Origin: JANMZR01 sp031383555
GTDB lineage: Bacteria > Bacteroidota > Bacteroidia > Cytophagales > Spirosomataceae
NCBI GenBank assembly: GCA_031383555.1
Contig: JANMZR010000294.1
Span: 1-54,692, forward strand
Direction: 5' to 3'
DNA: 54,692 nucleotides
Position 1 is the stretch's first letter; each line of letters starts with the position of its first letter. Positions 25,309 to 35,048 of the stretch are shown one piece after another. The position numbers and the translations under genes are program-made. A model generated the notes under the pieces. It saw nothing but the letters and a program-made list of their open reading frames with translations, did not search any database and was not told where the DNA came from.

Positions 25309-26853
25309 TCAATCCCCCGCCCAATTTTCTCTATCCAAAGTTCGGTATTGAATGGCTTCGGCCAAATGTTCTGTTTTAATGTCTTCAGAATTAGATAAAT
25401 CAGCGATTGTGCGGGCTACTTTTAAGATTCTATCATACGCACGGGCGCTGAGCTGCAGCTTTTCCATGGCACGTTTTAACAAAGTTTTGCCTGCTTCTGA
25501 TATCTCGCAAACCTCTTTTACCATTTGTGAGGGCATCATTGCATTGGAATGAATTTCAGTATTGCCCTCAAACCGCTTGGTTTGGATCTGGCGAGCAGCT
25601 ATTACTCGTTCTCTTATGGTTTCAGAAACCTCTGCTTTACGATTGGAAGCCAGCTGGTCAAAGTTAACAGGTGTAACCTCAACATGTAGATCGATACGAT
25701 CTAAAAGTGGGCCAGAAATTTTATTTAAATATCGTTGAACAACCCCTGGTCCACAGACACATTCCTTTTCGGGATGATTATAATAACCACATGGGCAAGG
25801 GTTCATACTAGCAATTAGCATAAAATTAGAAGGAAATTCCACCGCCCATTTGGCACGAGAAATACAAACTTTTCGGTCCTCCAAAGGCTGGCGCATCACC
25901 TCCAAAGCTGTTCGTTTAAACTCTGGCAGTTCGTCTAAAAACAAAACACCATTATGTGCTAAAGATATTTCACCAGGTTGAGGAATGCTGCCTCCGCCTA
26001 CCAAAGCGGCATCGGAAATAGTATGATGAGGCGAACGATACGGCCTTGTTGATATTAACGATCCTTTGTTGCCAAGCTTGCCCGCCACTGAGTGAATTTT
26101 TGTAGTTTCTAAAGCCTCATGCAAGCTCAAAGGGGGTAAAATAGTGGGTAGTCGTTTGGCTAACATGGTTTTACCTGCGCCTGGCGGTCCAATCATTATC
26201 AAATTATGGCCACCTGCAGCGGCAATTTCTAGCGCTCTTTTTATGTTTTCCTGCCCTTGCACATTGGCAAAGTCAGCATCATATTCATTTTGTTGTTTAG
26301 AAAAAAGGTCCCTTGTATCCGTTACTAATGGTTCAATAATTTTTGTTCCTTTGAAAAAATCAATGGCATCTTGCAAGTTTTCCACTCCAATAATATCCAA
26401 ATTATTTACGATAGACGCTTCCAAAGCATTTTCGGTGGGTAATACAAAGCCTTTGAAACCTTGTTTTCTGGCCTCTATCGCAATAGGCAAAACACCTTTT
26501 ATGGGTCGTAAAACACCGTCTAAAGCCAACTCTCCCATTATTAAATATTTCTCTAAATCAGGAAAAGTAGCTTGGCTTGATGCATCTAAAATGCTGAGCG
26601 CTATGGGTAAGTCGTAAGAAGAGCCTTCTTTTCGAATATCAGCAGGAGCTAGATTTACAACAACTTTACGGCGAGGAAAAAAATAATCGAGTTCTTTAAG
26701 GGCGGTTTCTACTCGTTGTTCTGATTCTTTAACCGCATTGTCGGGCAAGCCAACTATAAAAAAACCCTTTCCTTGGTCGCCAGCTGAAACTTCGATTGTA
26801 ATGATTGAGGCGTTAACGCCATAAACTGCGGCTCCGAAGGTTTTTGCTAGCAT
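25309..26853 (-). CDS. comM: ComM/YifB family Mg-chelatase-like AAA+ ATPase
   Basis: This 514-residue protein starts MLAKTFGAAVYGVNA, typical of the family. It has an N-terminal Lon-like/ChlI domain (VGLPDNAVKESEQRVETAL), Walker A GPPGAGKTMLAKRL, the RPYRSPHHTISDAALVGGG motif, Walker B GVLFLDELPEF, Cys pairs in NPCPCGYYNHPEKECVC, the arginine-finger region LLDRIDLHVEV and a Mg-chelatase C-terminal helical domain. In other bacteria ComM is a hexameric helicase that promotes branch migration during natural transformation. Length and motifs are complete. It appears monocistronic, with a -7 match upstream. Confidence 0.95.
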   Translation of the reverse strand: MLAKTFGAAVYGVNASIITIEVSAGDQGKGFFIVGLPDNAVKESEQRVETALKELDYFFPRRKVVVNLAPADIRKEGSSYDLPIALSILDASSQATFPDLEKYLIMGELALDGVLRPIKGVLPIAIEARKQGFKGFVLPTENALEASIVNNLDIIGVENLQDAIDFFKGTKIIEPLVTDTRDLFSKQQNEYDADFANVQGQENIKRALEIAAAGGHNLIMIGPPGAGKTMLAKRLPTILPPLSLHEALETTKIHSVAGKLGNKGSLISTRPYRSPHHTISDAALVGGGSIPQPGEISLAHNGVLFLDELPEFKRTALEVMRQPLEDRKVCISRAKWAVEFPSNFMLIASMNPCPCGYYNHPEKECVCGPGVVQRYLNKISGPLLDRIDLHVEVTPVNFDQLASNRKAEVSETIRERVIAARQIQTKRFEGNTEIHSNAMMPSQMVKEVCEISEAGKTLLKRAMEKLQLSARAYDRILKVARTIADLSNSEDIKTEHLAEAIQYRTLDRENWAGD

Positions 26854-26894
26854 ATTTTAGTCTGGGCATTCATTATTTAGAATTCATTTTTTAA

Positions 26895-26902
26895 CAAAAT
26901 TA
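26895..26902 (-). promoter_or_regulatory. -7 promoter element of comM (TAATTTTG)
   Basis: A TAnnTTTG match on the minus strand lies 41 bp before the comM ATG. TTTA sits 19 nt further upstream in the -33 place. Confidence 0.45.
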
Positions 26903-26926
26903 ACTTTATTTATTTTTAAAATAAAG

Positions 26927-27601
26927 CTACATCTCTAAACGAAAGCCAACTCCATGCACATTGGTGATTTTAATTGAAGTATCATTTGATAAATATTTGC
27001 GTAACCTCGTAATGAAAACGTCCATGGATCGGCCTTTAAAATAGTCGTTATTGCCCCAAAGGGCTATTAAAAGCCTTTCTCGACTTATGGTTTGGTTTTT
27101 ATTTTCAACTAAAAGTTTTAATAGTTCCGACTCTTTATTGGTTAAGCTCTGTTCTGTGGTTTCAAATATTAATTTTAGATTTTTCGAATCGAAAGTATAT
27201 TTCCCCAATATAAAGTTAGCAGTAGTAATTGCTATTTTCCCCACTCTTTTCAATATCGCTTCGATTCTCAGAATCAACTCCTCCATATTAAATGGTTTTG
27301 AAATATAGTCGTCAGCACCGAGTTTTAAGCCTTTTATACGGTCATCGTTGAGGCTTTTGGCCGTTAAAAATATGATTGGAAAGTCATTATTTTGGGATTT
27401 TATTTTTTCAGAAAGAGCAAAACCATCAAGCTCAGGAAGCATTACATCTAATATCGCAATATCGAAAGTCCCTGCTTCAAAGGCTATTAAGCCTTTATTG
27501 CCATCGTTTTGAAGGACTACCACAAAGCCAGCTTCTTCCAGATTATCTTTTATAACGAAGCCAAGGTTTTCATCATCTTCAACCAATAATATTTTTGCCA
27601 T
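26927..27601 (-). CDS. OmpR/PhoB-family response regulator
   Basis: The 224-residue protein has a receiver domain with the phospho-acceptor Asp52 in ILDVMLPELDGF, acidic pocket DD in LLVEDDEN, Thr/Lys in FLTAKS and GADDYISKPF. A winged-helix DNA-binding domain follows (LTNKESELLKLLVENKNQ, DVFITRLRKYLSND, VHGVGFRLEM). It lies 29 bp downstream of the histidine kinase gene and is co-transcribed with it. A PhoB-like direct repeat upstream of the pair may be its autoregulatory site. Confidence 0.95.
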   Translation of the reverse strand: MAKILLVEDDENLGFVIKDNLEEAGFVVVLQNDGNKGLIAFEAGTFDIAILDVMLPELDGFALSEKIKSQNNDFPIIFLTAKSLNDDRIKGLKLGADDYISKPFNMEELILRIEAILKRVGKIAITTANFILGKYTFDSKNLKLIFETTEQSLTNKESELLKLLVENKNQTISRERLLIALWGNNDYFKGRSMDVFITRLRKYLSNDTSIKITNVHGVGFRLEM

Positions 27602-27630
27602 ATTAATTGTTTTGGGGCAGGGTAAGTGCT

Positions 27631-28905
27631 TTAGTTAAGAGGTAGTTTTATTATAAATTCAGATCCTTTTCCTATACTGCTTTTAACAATTATTTGTCCG
27701 TTATGACCCTTAATTATTTCATTAACATAATAAAGACCTAGGCCGAAGCCTTTCACATTATGTACATCGCCTGTATGCACACGGAAAAACTTTTTAAAAA
27801 TATTTTCTTGGTCTTTTTCTGAAATGCCTATTCCGTTATCTTTTATTTTTAAAGCTAAATACTCTTTATCATTTTCAACACTTATCGATATTTTGGAGTT
27901 AGTATCGCAATACTTCAAGCTATTGTCAATGAGGTTGTTAATTACATTGGTTAAGTGCAATTTATCAGCTTTTATTTGAAAAAATTTAGCAGTAAAATTC
28001 AAATTAATTTCAGCCTTTTTTTCTTTAATAACTGGGTCTAAACTAGCTATTAGTTCCTCAATGATTTCTTTAATATCAATTATTTCGAAATTAAGCTTAT
28101 CTATTTTTTCGGATATATTAGCAGTTTGTAATACAGTATCAACATTCTTTTTCAATCGAGCGGCTTCTTTTCGGATAATGGTGGCATAGCTTAATAGTCT
28201 TTCGGGTTTTTCGATAATATTAGGGTTCATCAATACTTCAGATGAGATAGATATGGTTGAAATTGGTGTTTTGAACTCATGTGTCATATTATTGATGAAA
28301 TCATTTTGAATTTCTGACAATCTTTTTTGTTTGAAAATTACCCAAAGAGCGTAAGCAAAAAACGAAAAAACAACCAGCAATAAAGCGGATGAAAAAAACC
28401 AATTCCCCATTTCATTTATCATGTTCAGTCGCCGATCTGGAAAATATACCCCAAAGTAATAGTTGGTCAGTTTTAAGGAAGGGAACTCATACTTGATTGA
28501 TTTTGTAGAATCACAATTTGCGGAGGCGCATACATAACCACCGTATTGAATCTGGTTTTTCACACAATCATAAATACCATATTCGAAATTTTGCTTTACA
28601 TCATGACTCATCATTTCTTGCTTGAGAAATTCTTCCAACACAAATGGGTCTATTTTATCGTTTATTTGTACTGTGTAATAGTTGCCAGAAACCCTCTCAA
28701 CAGGCTTTAAAAGCATATTATTAGGGTTTTTATTGAAATTTAACATGCGTTTGGTTACTACTCGAAGTGAGTTGGTAACTCGCTGGTCAAAGTCTTTTTC
28801 TTCCAAAGAATAGGCCTTTTTAAACCAATAATATTGTAAACCAGCAATTGCGAGCATTAATAAAACAGAAAGGGCTACAAAAATGCGGAGGGTTTTACTT
28901 TGCAT
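27631..28905 (-). CDS. Membrane sensor histidine kinase
   Basis: This 424-residue kinase has helices at about residues 7-26 and 170-191 that flank a periplasmic sensor of about 140 residues containing Cys residues (YDCVKNQIQYGGYVCASANC). The H-box is NMTHEFKTPISTIS with His209. N, G1, F and G2 boxes follow (NLIDNSLKYC, KDNGIGIS, FKKFFRVHTG, KGFGLGLYYV). It phosphorylates the response regulator encoded 29 bp downstream. The signal is unknown; the sensor cysteines could form disulfides. The start ATG lies within a repeated 16-mer. Confidence 0.95.
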   Translation of the reverse strand: MQSKTLRIFVALSVLLMLAIAGLQYYWFKKAYSLEEKDFDQRVTNSLRVVTKRMLNFNKNPNNMLLKPVERVSGNYYTVQINDKIDPFVLEEFLKQEMMSHDVKQNFEYGIYDCVKNQIQYGGYVCASANCDSTKSIKYEFPSLKLTNYYFGVYFPDRRLNMINEMGNWFFSSALLLVVFSFFAYALWVIFKQKRLSEIQNDFINNMTHEFKTPISTISISSEVLMNPNIIEKPERLLSYATIIRKEAARLKKNVDTVLQTANISEKIDKLNFEIIDIKEIIEELIASLDPVIKEKKAEINLNFTAKFFQIKADKLHLTNVINNLIDNSLKYCDTNSKISISVENDKEYLALKIKDNGIGISEKDQENIFKKFFRVHTGDVHNVKGFGLGLYYVNEIIKGHNGQIIVKSSIGKGSEFIIKLPLN

Positions 28906-28959
28906 AAAGTAAAATTAAACTATTTTGTGAATTTGGGGTAACAGCATAAAGTAAAATTA
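28902..28959. repeat. 16-bp direct repeat spanning the histidine kinase start
   Basis: GCATAAAGTAAAATTA occurs at 28902-28917 and 28944-28959, exactly 42 bp apart (four helical turns). The first copy contains the kinase start codon on the minus strand. It may be a small tandem duplication or a pair of regulator sites. Confidence 0.55.
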
Positions 28960-28986
28960 TATAGGAATCTATTAAAAATGAGAACA

Positions 28987-29003
28987 TTAACAGATTTTTA
29001 ACA
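28987..29003 (-). promoter_or_regulatory. PhoB-like direct-repeat box upstream of the two-component operon
   Basis: On the minus strand TGTTAA occurs twice with an 11-nt period (TGTTAAAAATCTGTTAA). This is the arrangement bound by OmpR/PhoB-type dimers. It lies about 80 bp upstream of the kinase start, in the gap after the acyl carrier protein gene. Autoregulation by the linked regulator is inferred. Confidence 0.45.
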
Positions 29004-29019
29004 AATATGATTATATGGA

Positions 29020-29307
29020 CTAGGCTGGTACTATCACCAAATTCCTTTCCAAATAATCTGTTAGGTTTTCGACTGTTTGTATTTTCTCTAGCTCTTCATC
29101 AGGTATTTGAATGCCGTAGTAGTTTTCAACATAAACAATAAGCTCTAAAAATTCTATAGAGTTGAGCCCGAGGTCGGTTCTGAAATGCTTCCAAGGCTTA
29201 ATGACCGCTTCTGGAATAAAAAAATTTTTCGATAAAAATTGGTTGAACTGCTTGAAGAATGGGTACATAAAATAATATTTTGTTGATGGTTTATTTTTAT
29301 AACTCAA
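29020..29307 (-). CDS. Stand-alone acyl carrier protein-like protein
   Basis: This 95-residue protein has an ACP four-helix pattern with the phosphopantetheine serine Ser50 in DLGLNSIEFLELIVYVENYY, followed by GIQIPDEELEKIQTVENLTDY. The N-terminus has about 30 extra aromatic residues (YKNKPSTKYYFMYPFFKQF) compared with fatty-acid ACP, so it is not the housekeeping AcpP. It lies 79 bp after the RND pump gene on the same strand and before the two-component pair. A partner synthase is not visible. Dedicated carriers of this type often serve lipid or natural-product enzymes. Confidence 0.85.
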   Translation of the reverse strand: MSYKNKPSTKYYFMYPFFKQFNQFLSKNFFIPEAVIKPWKHFRTDLGLNSIEFLELIVYVENYYGIQIPDEELEKIQTVENLTDYLERNLVIVPA

Positions 29308-29386
29308 AATTTACGAAATATATTGCCGATAACATATGAAAGCCAATTTTCGTTTATAATTTTTCAAAGGTTTTAAAAAATTGGTA

Positions 29387-32300
29387 TTAATATGATTTCA
29401 AAGTCACCTTCGGTGGTAAAAGCTTGTACATCACTGGAGTTACTAGCCTTGAAAGTAGTGTAGAACTAATAATGCCCCCAATCAAAACCAATGCCAATGG
29501 TGAATATAGGTCTGAATATTCTACAACTAAAGGTGTTAGGCCTCCAATTGCTGTAAGGGATGTTAGTAATATTGGCACAAATCTGATTTCCCCAGCTTCC
29601 TTAATGGCTTGCTCCAATGGCATTCCCTCTTCACGTAATTGGTTGGTAAAGTCAACCAATAAAAGGGAGTTTTTTACTTCTATACCTATCAATGCAATAA
29701 AACCTACGATAGCTGTAAACGACATTGTTTCGCCCCAAAGAAAAAGCATCAAAATAGCTCCAACAATACCCAAAGGAATAACAGAAAGCACAATTAAGGT
29801 CGATTTGAAGTTGCCAAATTCAAGTATTAATATGGCAATCATACCAAAAATAGTTATGATAATGATTAAGCCTAAACCTCCAAAGGATTTTTGAGCAGAT
29901 TCCGCTTCTCCGCCCACTTTATAAGAAAACCCTTTTGGAAACTTAAAAGCATCCAGTTTTTTAATAAGTTCATCGTTTACCTTGCTGGTATTGAACCCAT
30001 TTTTCAAATAAGACGACACCCCAACATATCTATCATTACTTAAATGCCTAATCTGGTTTGGTGATGTCTCAAAGTTGATTTCGATAAATTGCTTCAAAGG
30101 AATGGCCGTTCCAATTGCGTTGTTTACAAAAATCCTGTCGAATACATCATAATTAGGCACTGAGCTTTCATTAGGAATTGAAACATTAATATTAATTTCA
30201 TCTTTTTGGTCAACCATTCGATATTTACCAATATTCAGTCCAGAAATTCCCATCCGTATGGCCCTGTCAATATCAGAAATATTTACAGCCATTAAGCCCG
30301 CCTTTTCTTTATTAATTTTCACCCTAAGGTCGGTTGGCAATACTTTGAGTGGGTTATCGATATAAATTGTTCCCGGATGCTCGCTAATTAATTTTTCAAT
30401 TTTTGACGCAACTACAATCAAAGTATCCATATTTTCCCCTAGTATTCGATACATAATTGGAGCTTCTAAAGGGGTGCCCTGTTCAAAATTATTTACCTTT
30501 ATTTTGGCATTTGGAAAGCCAGAAAGGTTGCCCCTCAATGCATTTATAATTTCCTTTTTACGCATATTTTCGATATCATCATAAAGCTGAACAAATATTT
30601 GGGCGTAGTTTTCAGACTCGTTTCTTTGTATTTCGTTATAATAAATTCGGGGGTTTCCTTTTCCAATATTAGTTGAAAAATACTTGATTTCTGGCCACTT
30701 TTTAAGTTCTTTTTCTGTAAAATCTGCTACTTTCCTGGTTGCTTGAAGGTTTGAGCCAACAGGCGTTTCAATGTTTACTAAAAACATTGGTTTTTCTGAG
30801 GAGGGGAAAAGGCTCACTCCAATATACATTTTAGCTAACAATAATGTGCCCGCAAATATTAATATTGCTGTGGCAATTGTTATCCAAGGGTTTCTCAAAC
30901 TTAAGTTCATAAGCCTACCATAGGTAAGTGAAATTCCCTTTTTCAAAACTCTCATAATTGCATTTCCTTCAGGGTTATGGTTGTTTGAAAGCAATACTGA
31001 TGATAAAAAAGGCACAATTGTTAATGATACAAACATTGAGGCCAATACTGTAAACATAACTGACATTGGCAAACTTCTGATGAATTTGCCGGCCGTGTCA
31101 GGCAAAAAAGCAATCGGTAAAAAGGCTAAACATAGTAAAATTGTGCAACCAATTACTGCAGTTGAAATCTGTTTAGTTGCTTCAATAGCTGCTTGAACTT
31201 TGCTCATTCCTTGTCGCATAAACCTTTCAATGTTTTCAACTACCACAATGGAGTCATCTACTAAAATACCCAATGAAACTATCATGCCTACTATTGAAAG
31301 CTGGTTGATAGTAAACCCAAAACCATATAACATAGTAAGACCGATTGCCAAGGAAAGTGGTATTGATATCATAACTACCAAACTTGCACGTGTGCCCAAG
31401 GGCAACAAGGTAATCAGAACTAACAGAATGGCTATTCCAAAATCTTTTGCAAAGCGATTAAGCCTGTTTTCAACGGATGAGGCCTGGTCAAAGGTTTTAA
31501 TGGCATCAATAGTAGGTGGCAACTCAGATTTGAATTGAGTAAAAATAGGCTCTACCAATTTGGCAACTTCTATAATATTTTGATTATCCTTTTGGCAAAC
31601 GGTTACAAATACACAACGATGCCCGTTAAGTCTGGTGATGTGAGTCTCGTTTTCATACTTCATACTAACCTCAGCTATATCTTTCAACAATACTATTTTG
31701 GTTCCGTTAGTGTACACTATCGTATTCTTAATTTCTTCTAAACTTTTGTATTCCCCTGATGTTTTAACGTTGAATTTTCTTTCACCAACATTGATGCTAC
31801 CTCCTGGAATATTTACATTTTCTGATTGAATTGCTCCCAAAACTCTGTTAATGGGTATTTTATCCTCAGCCATTTTGGCCAAATTGAGCTCGATGGCTAC
31901 TTTTTGGTTGGGGAAGCCCCAACTTTTTATGTTTTTAAGTGAACTTACTTTTGCAAATCTTTTTTCCAAATCTTCAGCATAGGTTTCAAGCTGTCGGTAG
32001 GAAAGATTTTCACTCACCAATGCGAACTGGTAAATATTTACGTCAGTTGGTGTGAATTTTTGAATACGAATATCTAAAATATCTTGAGGTAAATCTTTAC
32101 GAAGCGCATTGATTTCACGAACTAACTCTTGGTATTTAGACTCTCGGTCTTCGTTTTCATCGTATTCAACCAATAAAGCGGCCACACCATCAAATATGGT
32201 TGTTTTTACGTTTTCAACATTGGCAAGTTCATTTATTTTTTTTTCTAAAGGATCCACCACCAATTTTTCCATGTCATTTGGGTTTGTCCCAGGATAAATT

Positions 32301-32446
32301 ATAACAATAGAAAAGGAGGGCGTTTCGAACTCAGGGTCTTCGCCACGAGGCATATTTAATAACGAAAAAATACCAATTGATAACACTGCCAAAAAGACAA
32401 TAAGCGTGAATTGATAATTTCTTACTGAAAATTCTGATATTTTCAT
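29387..32446 (-). CDS. RND efflux pump permease, system 1
   Basis: A 1019-residue inner-membrane antiporter of the AcrB/HAE-1 class. It has twelve helices, two large periplasmic loops, and the proton-relay Asp pair in LGILVDDSIVVVENIERFMR. The start MKISEFSVRNYQFTLIVFL and the C-terminal RFVPILLTSLTAIGGLTPLV are standard. It works with the adaptor and TolC-like channel encoded just upstream to expel hydrophobic compounds. The gap to the adaptor gene is 130 bp and holds two copies of the GC-rich palindrome. It is the last pump gene of the system-1 operon. Confidence 0.95.
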   Translation of the reverse strand: MKISEFSVRNYQFTLIVFLAVLSIGIFSLLNMPRGEDPEFETPSFSIVIIYPGTNPNDMEKLVVDPLEKKINELANVENVKTTIFDGVAALLVEYDENEDRESKYQELVREINALRKDLPQDILDIRIQKFTPTDVNIYQFALVSENLSYRQLETYAEDLEKRFAKVSSLKNIKSWGFPNQKVAIELNLAKMAEDKIPINRVLGAIQSENVNIPGGSINVGERKFNVKTSGEYKSLEEIKNTIVYTNGTKIVLLKDIAEVSMKYENETHITRLNGHRCVFVTVCQKDNQNIIEVAKLVEPIFTQFKSELPPTIDAIKTFDQASSVENRLNRFAKDFGIAILLVLITLLPLGTRASLVVMISIPLSLAIGLTMLYGFGFTINQLSIVGMIVSLGILVDDSIVVVENIERFMRQGMSKVQAAIEATKQISTAVIGCTILLCLAFLPIAFLPDTAGKFIRSLPMSVMFTVLASMFVSLTIVPFLSSVLLSNNHNPEGNAIMRVLKKGISLTYGRLMNLSLRNPWITIATAILIFAGTLLLAKMYIGVSLFPSSEKPMFLVNIETPVGSNLQATRKVADFTEKELKKWPEIKYFSTNIGKGNPRIYYNEIQRNESENYAQIFVQLYDDIENMRKKEIINALRGNLSGFPNAKIKVNNFEQGTPLEAPIMYRILGENMDTLIVVASKIEKLISEHPGTIYIDNPLKVLPTDLRVKINKEKAGLMAVNISDIDRAIRMGISGLNIGKYRMVDQKDEININVSIPNESSVPNYDVFDRIFVNNAIGTAIPLKQFIEINFETSPNQIRHLSNDRYVGVSSYLKNGFNTSKVNDELIKKLDAFKFPKGFSYKVGGEAESAQKSFGGLGLIIIITIFGMIAILILEFGNFKSTLIVLSVIPLGIVGAILMLFLWGETMSFTAIVGFIALIGIEVKNSLLLVDFTNQLREEGMPLEQAIKEAGEIRFVPILLTSLTAIGGLTPLVVEYSDLYSPLALVLIGGIISSTLLSRLVTPVMYKLLPPKVTLKSY

Positions 32447-32452
32447 GAGGAA

Positions 32453-32479
32453 GGCCCCCTAAGCCCCGAAGGAGGAATT
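32453..32479. repeat. Copy of dispersed GC-rich palindrome (adaptor-pump gap, system 1)
   Basis: It follows the family plan GGCCCCCTAAGCCCCGAAGG then AGGAATT. It lies 7 bp upstream of the pump start codon. A second, oppositely oriented copy is at 32535. Confidence 0.65.
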
Positions 32480-32534
32480 GGCGGCGTTTAAAATTTTATT
32501 ACTAAATCTAAATTCTTCTGTTTTTAATGTCAAA

Positions 32535-32553
32535 AACTCCCACTTTGGGGCGG
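32535..32553. repeat. Second, inverted copy of the GC-rich palindrome
   Basis: AACTCCCACTTTGGGGCGG is the reverse-complement orientation of the repeat family. With the copy at 32453 it could form a larger hairpin in the adaptor-pump mRNA. Confidence 0.55.
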
Positions 32554-32576
32554 TCCGACTAATCGGTTAAAAGATA

Positions 32577-33620
32577 TTATTTTACCAATTTCACTTTGCT
32601 TCCATTCACCAAATAGGCTGAGCCATCAGTAATTACATGGGTAATACTATCAGAAAATTCTTTCAAATAAACACGCCCATTTGCTATATAATCGACAACC
32701 ACTGGTATTTTTCTTGCCATGGAGTTTTGGTCAATTGTATATACGAATGCACTTTTATTATTACCTTCGATTAAAGCATTGATAGAAATTGAAACTTTAT
32801 TTTCTAAAATAGATGGCGAAATTATCCCATTGCCAAAAAGGCCCGTTGCAAACTTTTTGCCCTCTGGTTCTACAAATAACTCTACTTGATATTGTCCAGA
32901 GTTCGGGTCGGGTGATTGGCTCAGGTTAGATATTTTTGCCTTGAAATTATCTTTGGGGAAAGCATCCAACTTTACCTCTGCTATGTCGCCAATTTTAAGT
33001 CGTGCCCAGTCAAAATCGGTAATGCCGGCTTTTAATACCCATGAGTTTTGATTTATCGCATTAATAAAAAACACCGGATTGCCTGGACCACAAAGCTCCC
33101 CTTCGTTCATTATTTTTTTTACAATTACTCCTGAAATTGGTGCGTGAATTTTAGAATATTGCAGGTTATACCGTGCTATTCGTAGGCTTTGCTTAGCAAC
33201 AGATAAAGCTGTATTTAAATTTTGAACTTGTTCCAAAGTACTCACTGAGTCGGCATACAAGTTGGTAATTCGTCTTAAATCCCGCTCTGTTTTGTTAACC
33301 GATTCCTGTGCTTGCTGTACATTGGCATTGATTTCTGTTAGATTTAAAGTAGCTAAAAGTTGCCCTTTACTTACATTTTGCCCTTCTTTCACATATAATT
33401 TTTCAATAATTCCCCCCGTTTTGAATGAAAGCCTTGACTCACTCAATGACGCCAAAAGGCCAGAAGCTTCGACTACGGGTGTTGAATTGCTGTTGGTAAT
33501 CTGTTCTATTTTTACAGCTATTACATCGTCAATAATACTAACTTGTTTTACTTCTTTGCCTCTTTTGCCACAAGCAATTACGATGGTCAAAAAGATGATG
33601 AATGTTGATAATTTCTTCAT
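32577..33620 (-). CDS. RND efflux periplasmic adaptor lipoprotein, system 1
   Basis: This 347-residue membrane fusion protein has a lipoprotein signal ending IFLTIVIAC, where the Cys is the lipid-anchored residue. The lipoyl halves (VEASGLLASLSESRLSFKTG and YSKIHAPISGVIVKK) flank a coiled-coil hairpin (NVQQAQESVNKTERDLRRI), then beta-barrel and membrane-proximal domains. It links the RND pump to the outer-membrane channel. It lies 29 bp after the TolC gene and 130 bp before the pump gene. Confidence 0.94.
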   Translation of the reverse strand: MKKLSTFIIFLTIVIACGKRGKEVKQVSIIDDVIAVKIEQITNSNSTPVVEASGLLASLSESRLSFKTGGIIEKLYVKEGQNVSKGQLLATLNLTEINANVQQAQESVNKTERDLRRITNLYADSVSTLEQVQNLNTALSVAKQSLRIARYNLQYSKIHAPISGVIVKKIMNEGELCGPGNPVFFINAINQNSWVLKAGITDFDWARLKIGDIAEVKLDAFPKDNFKAKISNLSQSPDPNSGQYQVELFVEPEGKKFATGLFGNGIISPSILENKVSISINALIEGNNKSAFVYTIDQNSMARKIPVVVDYIANGRVYLKEFSDSITHVITDGSAYLVNGSKVKLVK

Positions 33621-33649
33621 AAGTTGATAGTTTTATTCCCTCTATATTT

Positions 33650-35008
33650 TTATTTCAAATTAAAGCTGGCGTTAGCTCTTTCCATTTCAGCATAGCGAAT
33701 CCATGAGTCATAAATCGCTATACTATTTTGTAACTCAGCTGTTGTCACTTGGGTTTGAGATTCGAAAAGCTCGACATAATTTGCTTGCCCTTCTTTGTAC
33801 TTTTTCATCACATCGTTATAGTACCTTTTTGCCGTTTCCACCTGCGTTTTTTTTGCAGGAATTAATTTCTTTGAGGCTAAAAAAGTGTTTTGGGTTAATT
33901 CAACTTGCAATGAAAGTTGGTTTTTTATCTGCTTTTCTTGCTCAACCATTGATAATAACTCTTGCTCTTGCTCCAATATTTTTATTTTGTATCGCCCACC
34001 TGAATATATAGGCAAGTCAAATGAAAGGCCGAAAAGTGCAAAAGGATTTTTTGAGTTGATATCTTTCAGAGAACCTTGTGAGCCTATATCCAAAATAGCT
34101 CCAATTTTTGGCTTTTTATAGGCTCTGTTCATGGCCAATATAGTTTCATTTACTTTAATGGCCGCTTCTATTTTTTTGAATTCTTCTCTTGTTCCCACTT
34201 CATTCCTTATCGTTTCATCAGGTAATTTATTAAAAATTGTATCAACAATTATCTCATTATCATAGGGTTTACTCAAAAGAAAATTGAAGTAGTACGTTGC
34301 ATTTTTCTTGTTGTTTTCGGCTAATATTGCTTCTGATGCTATTTTGGCCTGCTCGTTCTGTGTACGAATTAAAGCCATTGGGTTGGCCATTTCGTTTTTT
34401 ATGAGGCTGCGATTTACCCTTTCGGTTTCTTTGAGAAGGGTTTTTGCATTTTCAAAAATATTTATGGCCTCTAGACTTTTCAAATAATTGAAATAGGCAA
34501 CTTTAATATCTTTAACTAACTCTCTTTTAAATACCTCAATTTCAGCCTCTTGAACTCCTATTAGCTCTTTTTTAATTTTTTGGTTGTATTTTATTTCTGC
34601 ATTGAAAAGCGGCATCTGGGTTTTTATTCTGGCATCATAAAAGTTTTTAGGCACCAATTGTTCATTTACATTTGGAATTTGCCCTTCTGGAAATTTCGGG
34701 TAATTAGCTGGTGTAATTAAATTTAAGGTTGCATAAATTGGGTTGATTAGATCGCCCACAGGAAAAGAAATATTACGCCCACCAACAGCAGTTGAATAGG
34801 TTGTATTGAAATTGATGTTAGGTTTAAAAAGCGCTCTGGCTTCGTCCAACATATAAATACTTTTTTGCAATTGAAACTTTTGTTGCTTTAAACTTGCATG
34901 GTTTTCTAGTCCTTCTTTAATATATTGCTCAATTACAGTCGATTGTGAGTAGCTTTTCGTTGTGATCAAACAAAATATTATGAGAAAAAAATGATTAATA
35001 TTTCGCAT
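33650..35008 (-). CDS. TolC-family outer membrane channel, system 1
   Basis: This 452-residue exported protein has a signal peptide (NHFFLIIFCLITTKSYSQ) and two outer-membrane-efflux-protein repeats with long helices. The markers are SIYMLDEARALFKPNINFNT, FGLSFDLPIYSGGRYK and the C-terminal YYNDVMKKYKEGQANYVELF. It forms the outer-membrane duct and periplasmic tunnel for the pump. It lies 40 bp after the reductase gene and 29 bp before the adaptor gene. Confidence 0.94.
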   Translation of the reverse strand: MRNINHFFLIIFCLITTKSYSQSTVIEQYIKEGLENHASLKQQKFQLQKSIYMLDEARALFKPNINFNTTYSTAVGGRNISFPVGDLINPIYATLNLITPANYPKFPEGQIPNVNEQLVPKNFYDARIKTQMPLFNAEIKYNQKIKKELIGVQEAEIEVFKRELVKDIKVAYFNYLKSLEAINIFENAKTLLKETERVNRSLIKNEMANPMALIRTQNEQAKIASEAILAENNKKNATYYFNFLLSKPYDNEIIVDTIFNKLPDETIRNEVGTREEFKKIEAAIKVNETILAMNRAYKKPKIGAILDIGSQGSLKDINSKNPFALFGLSFDLPIYSGGRYKIKILEQEQELLSMVEQEKQIKNQLSLQVELTQNTFLASKKLIPAKKTQVETAKRYYNDVMKKYKEGQANYVELFESQTQVTTAELQNSIAIYDSWIRYAEMERANASFNLK

Positions 35009-35048
35009 ATTTTTATAGATTTTATTACCCTTAAATATCCTTATTTAC

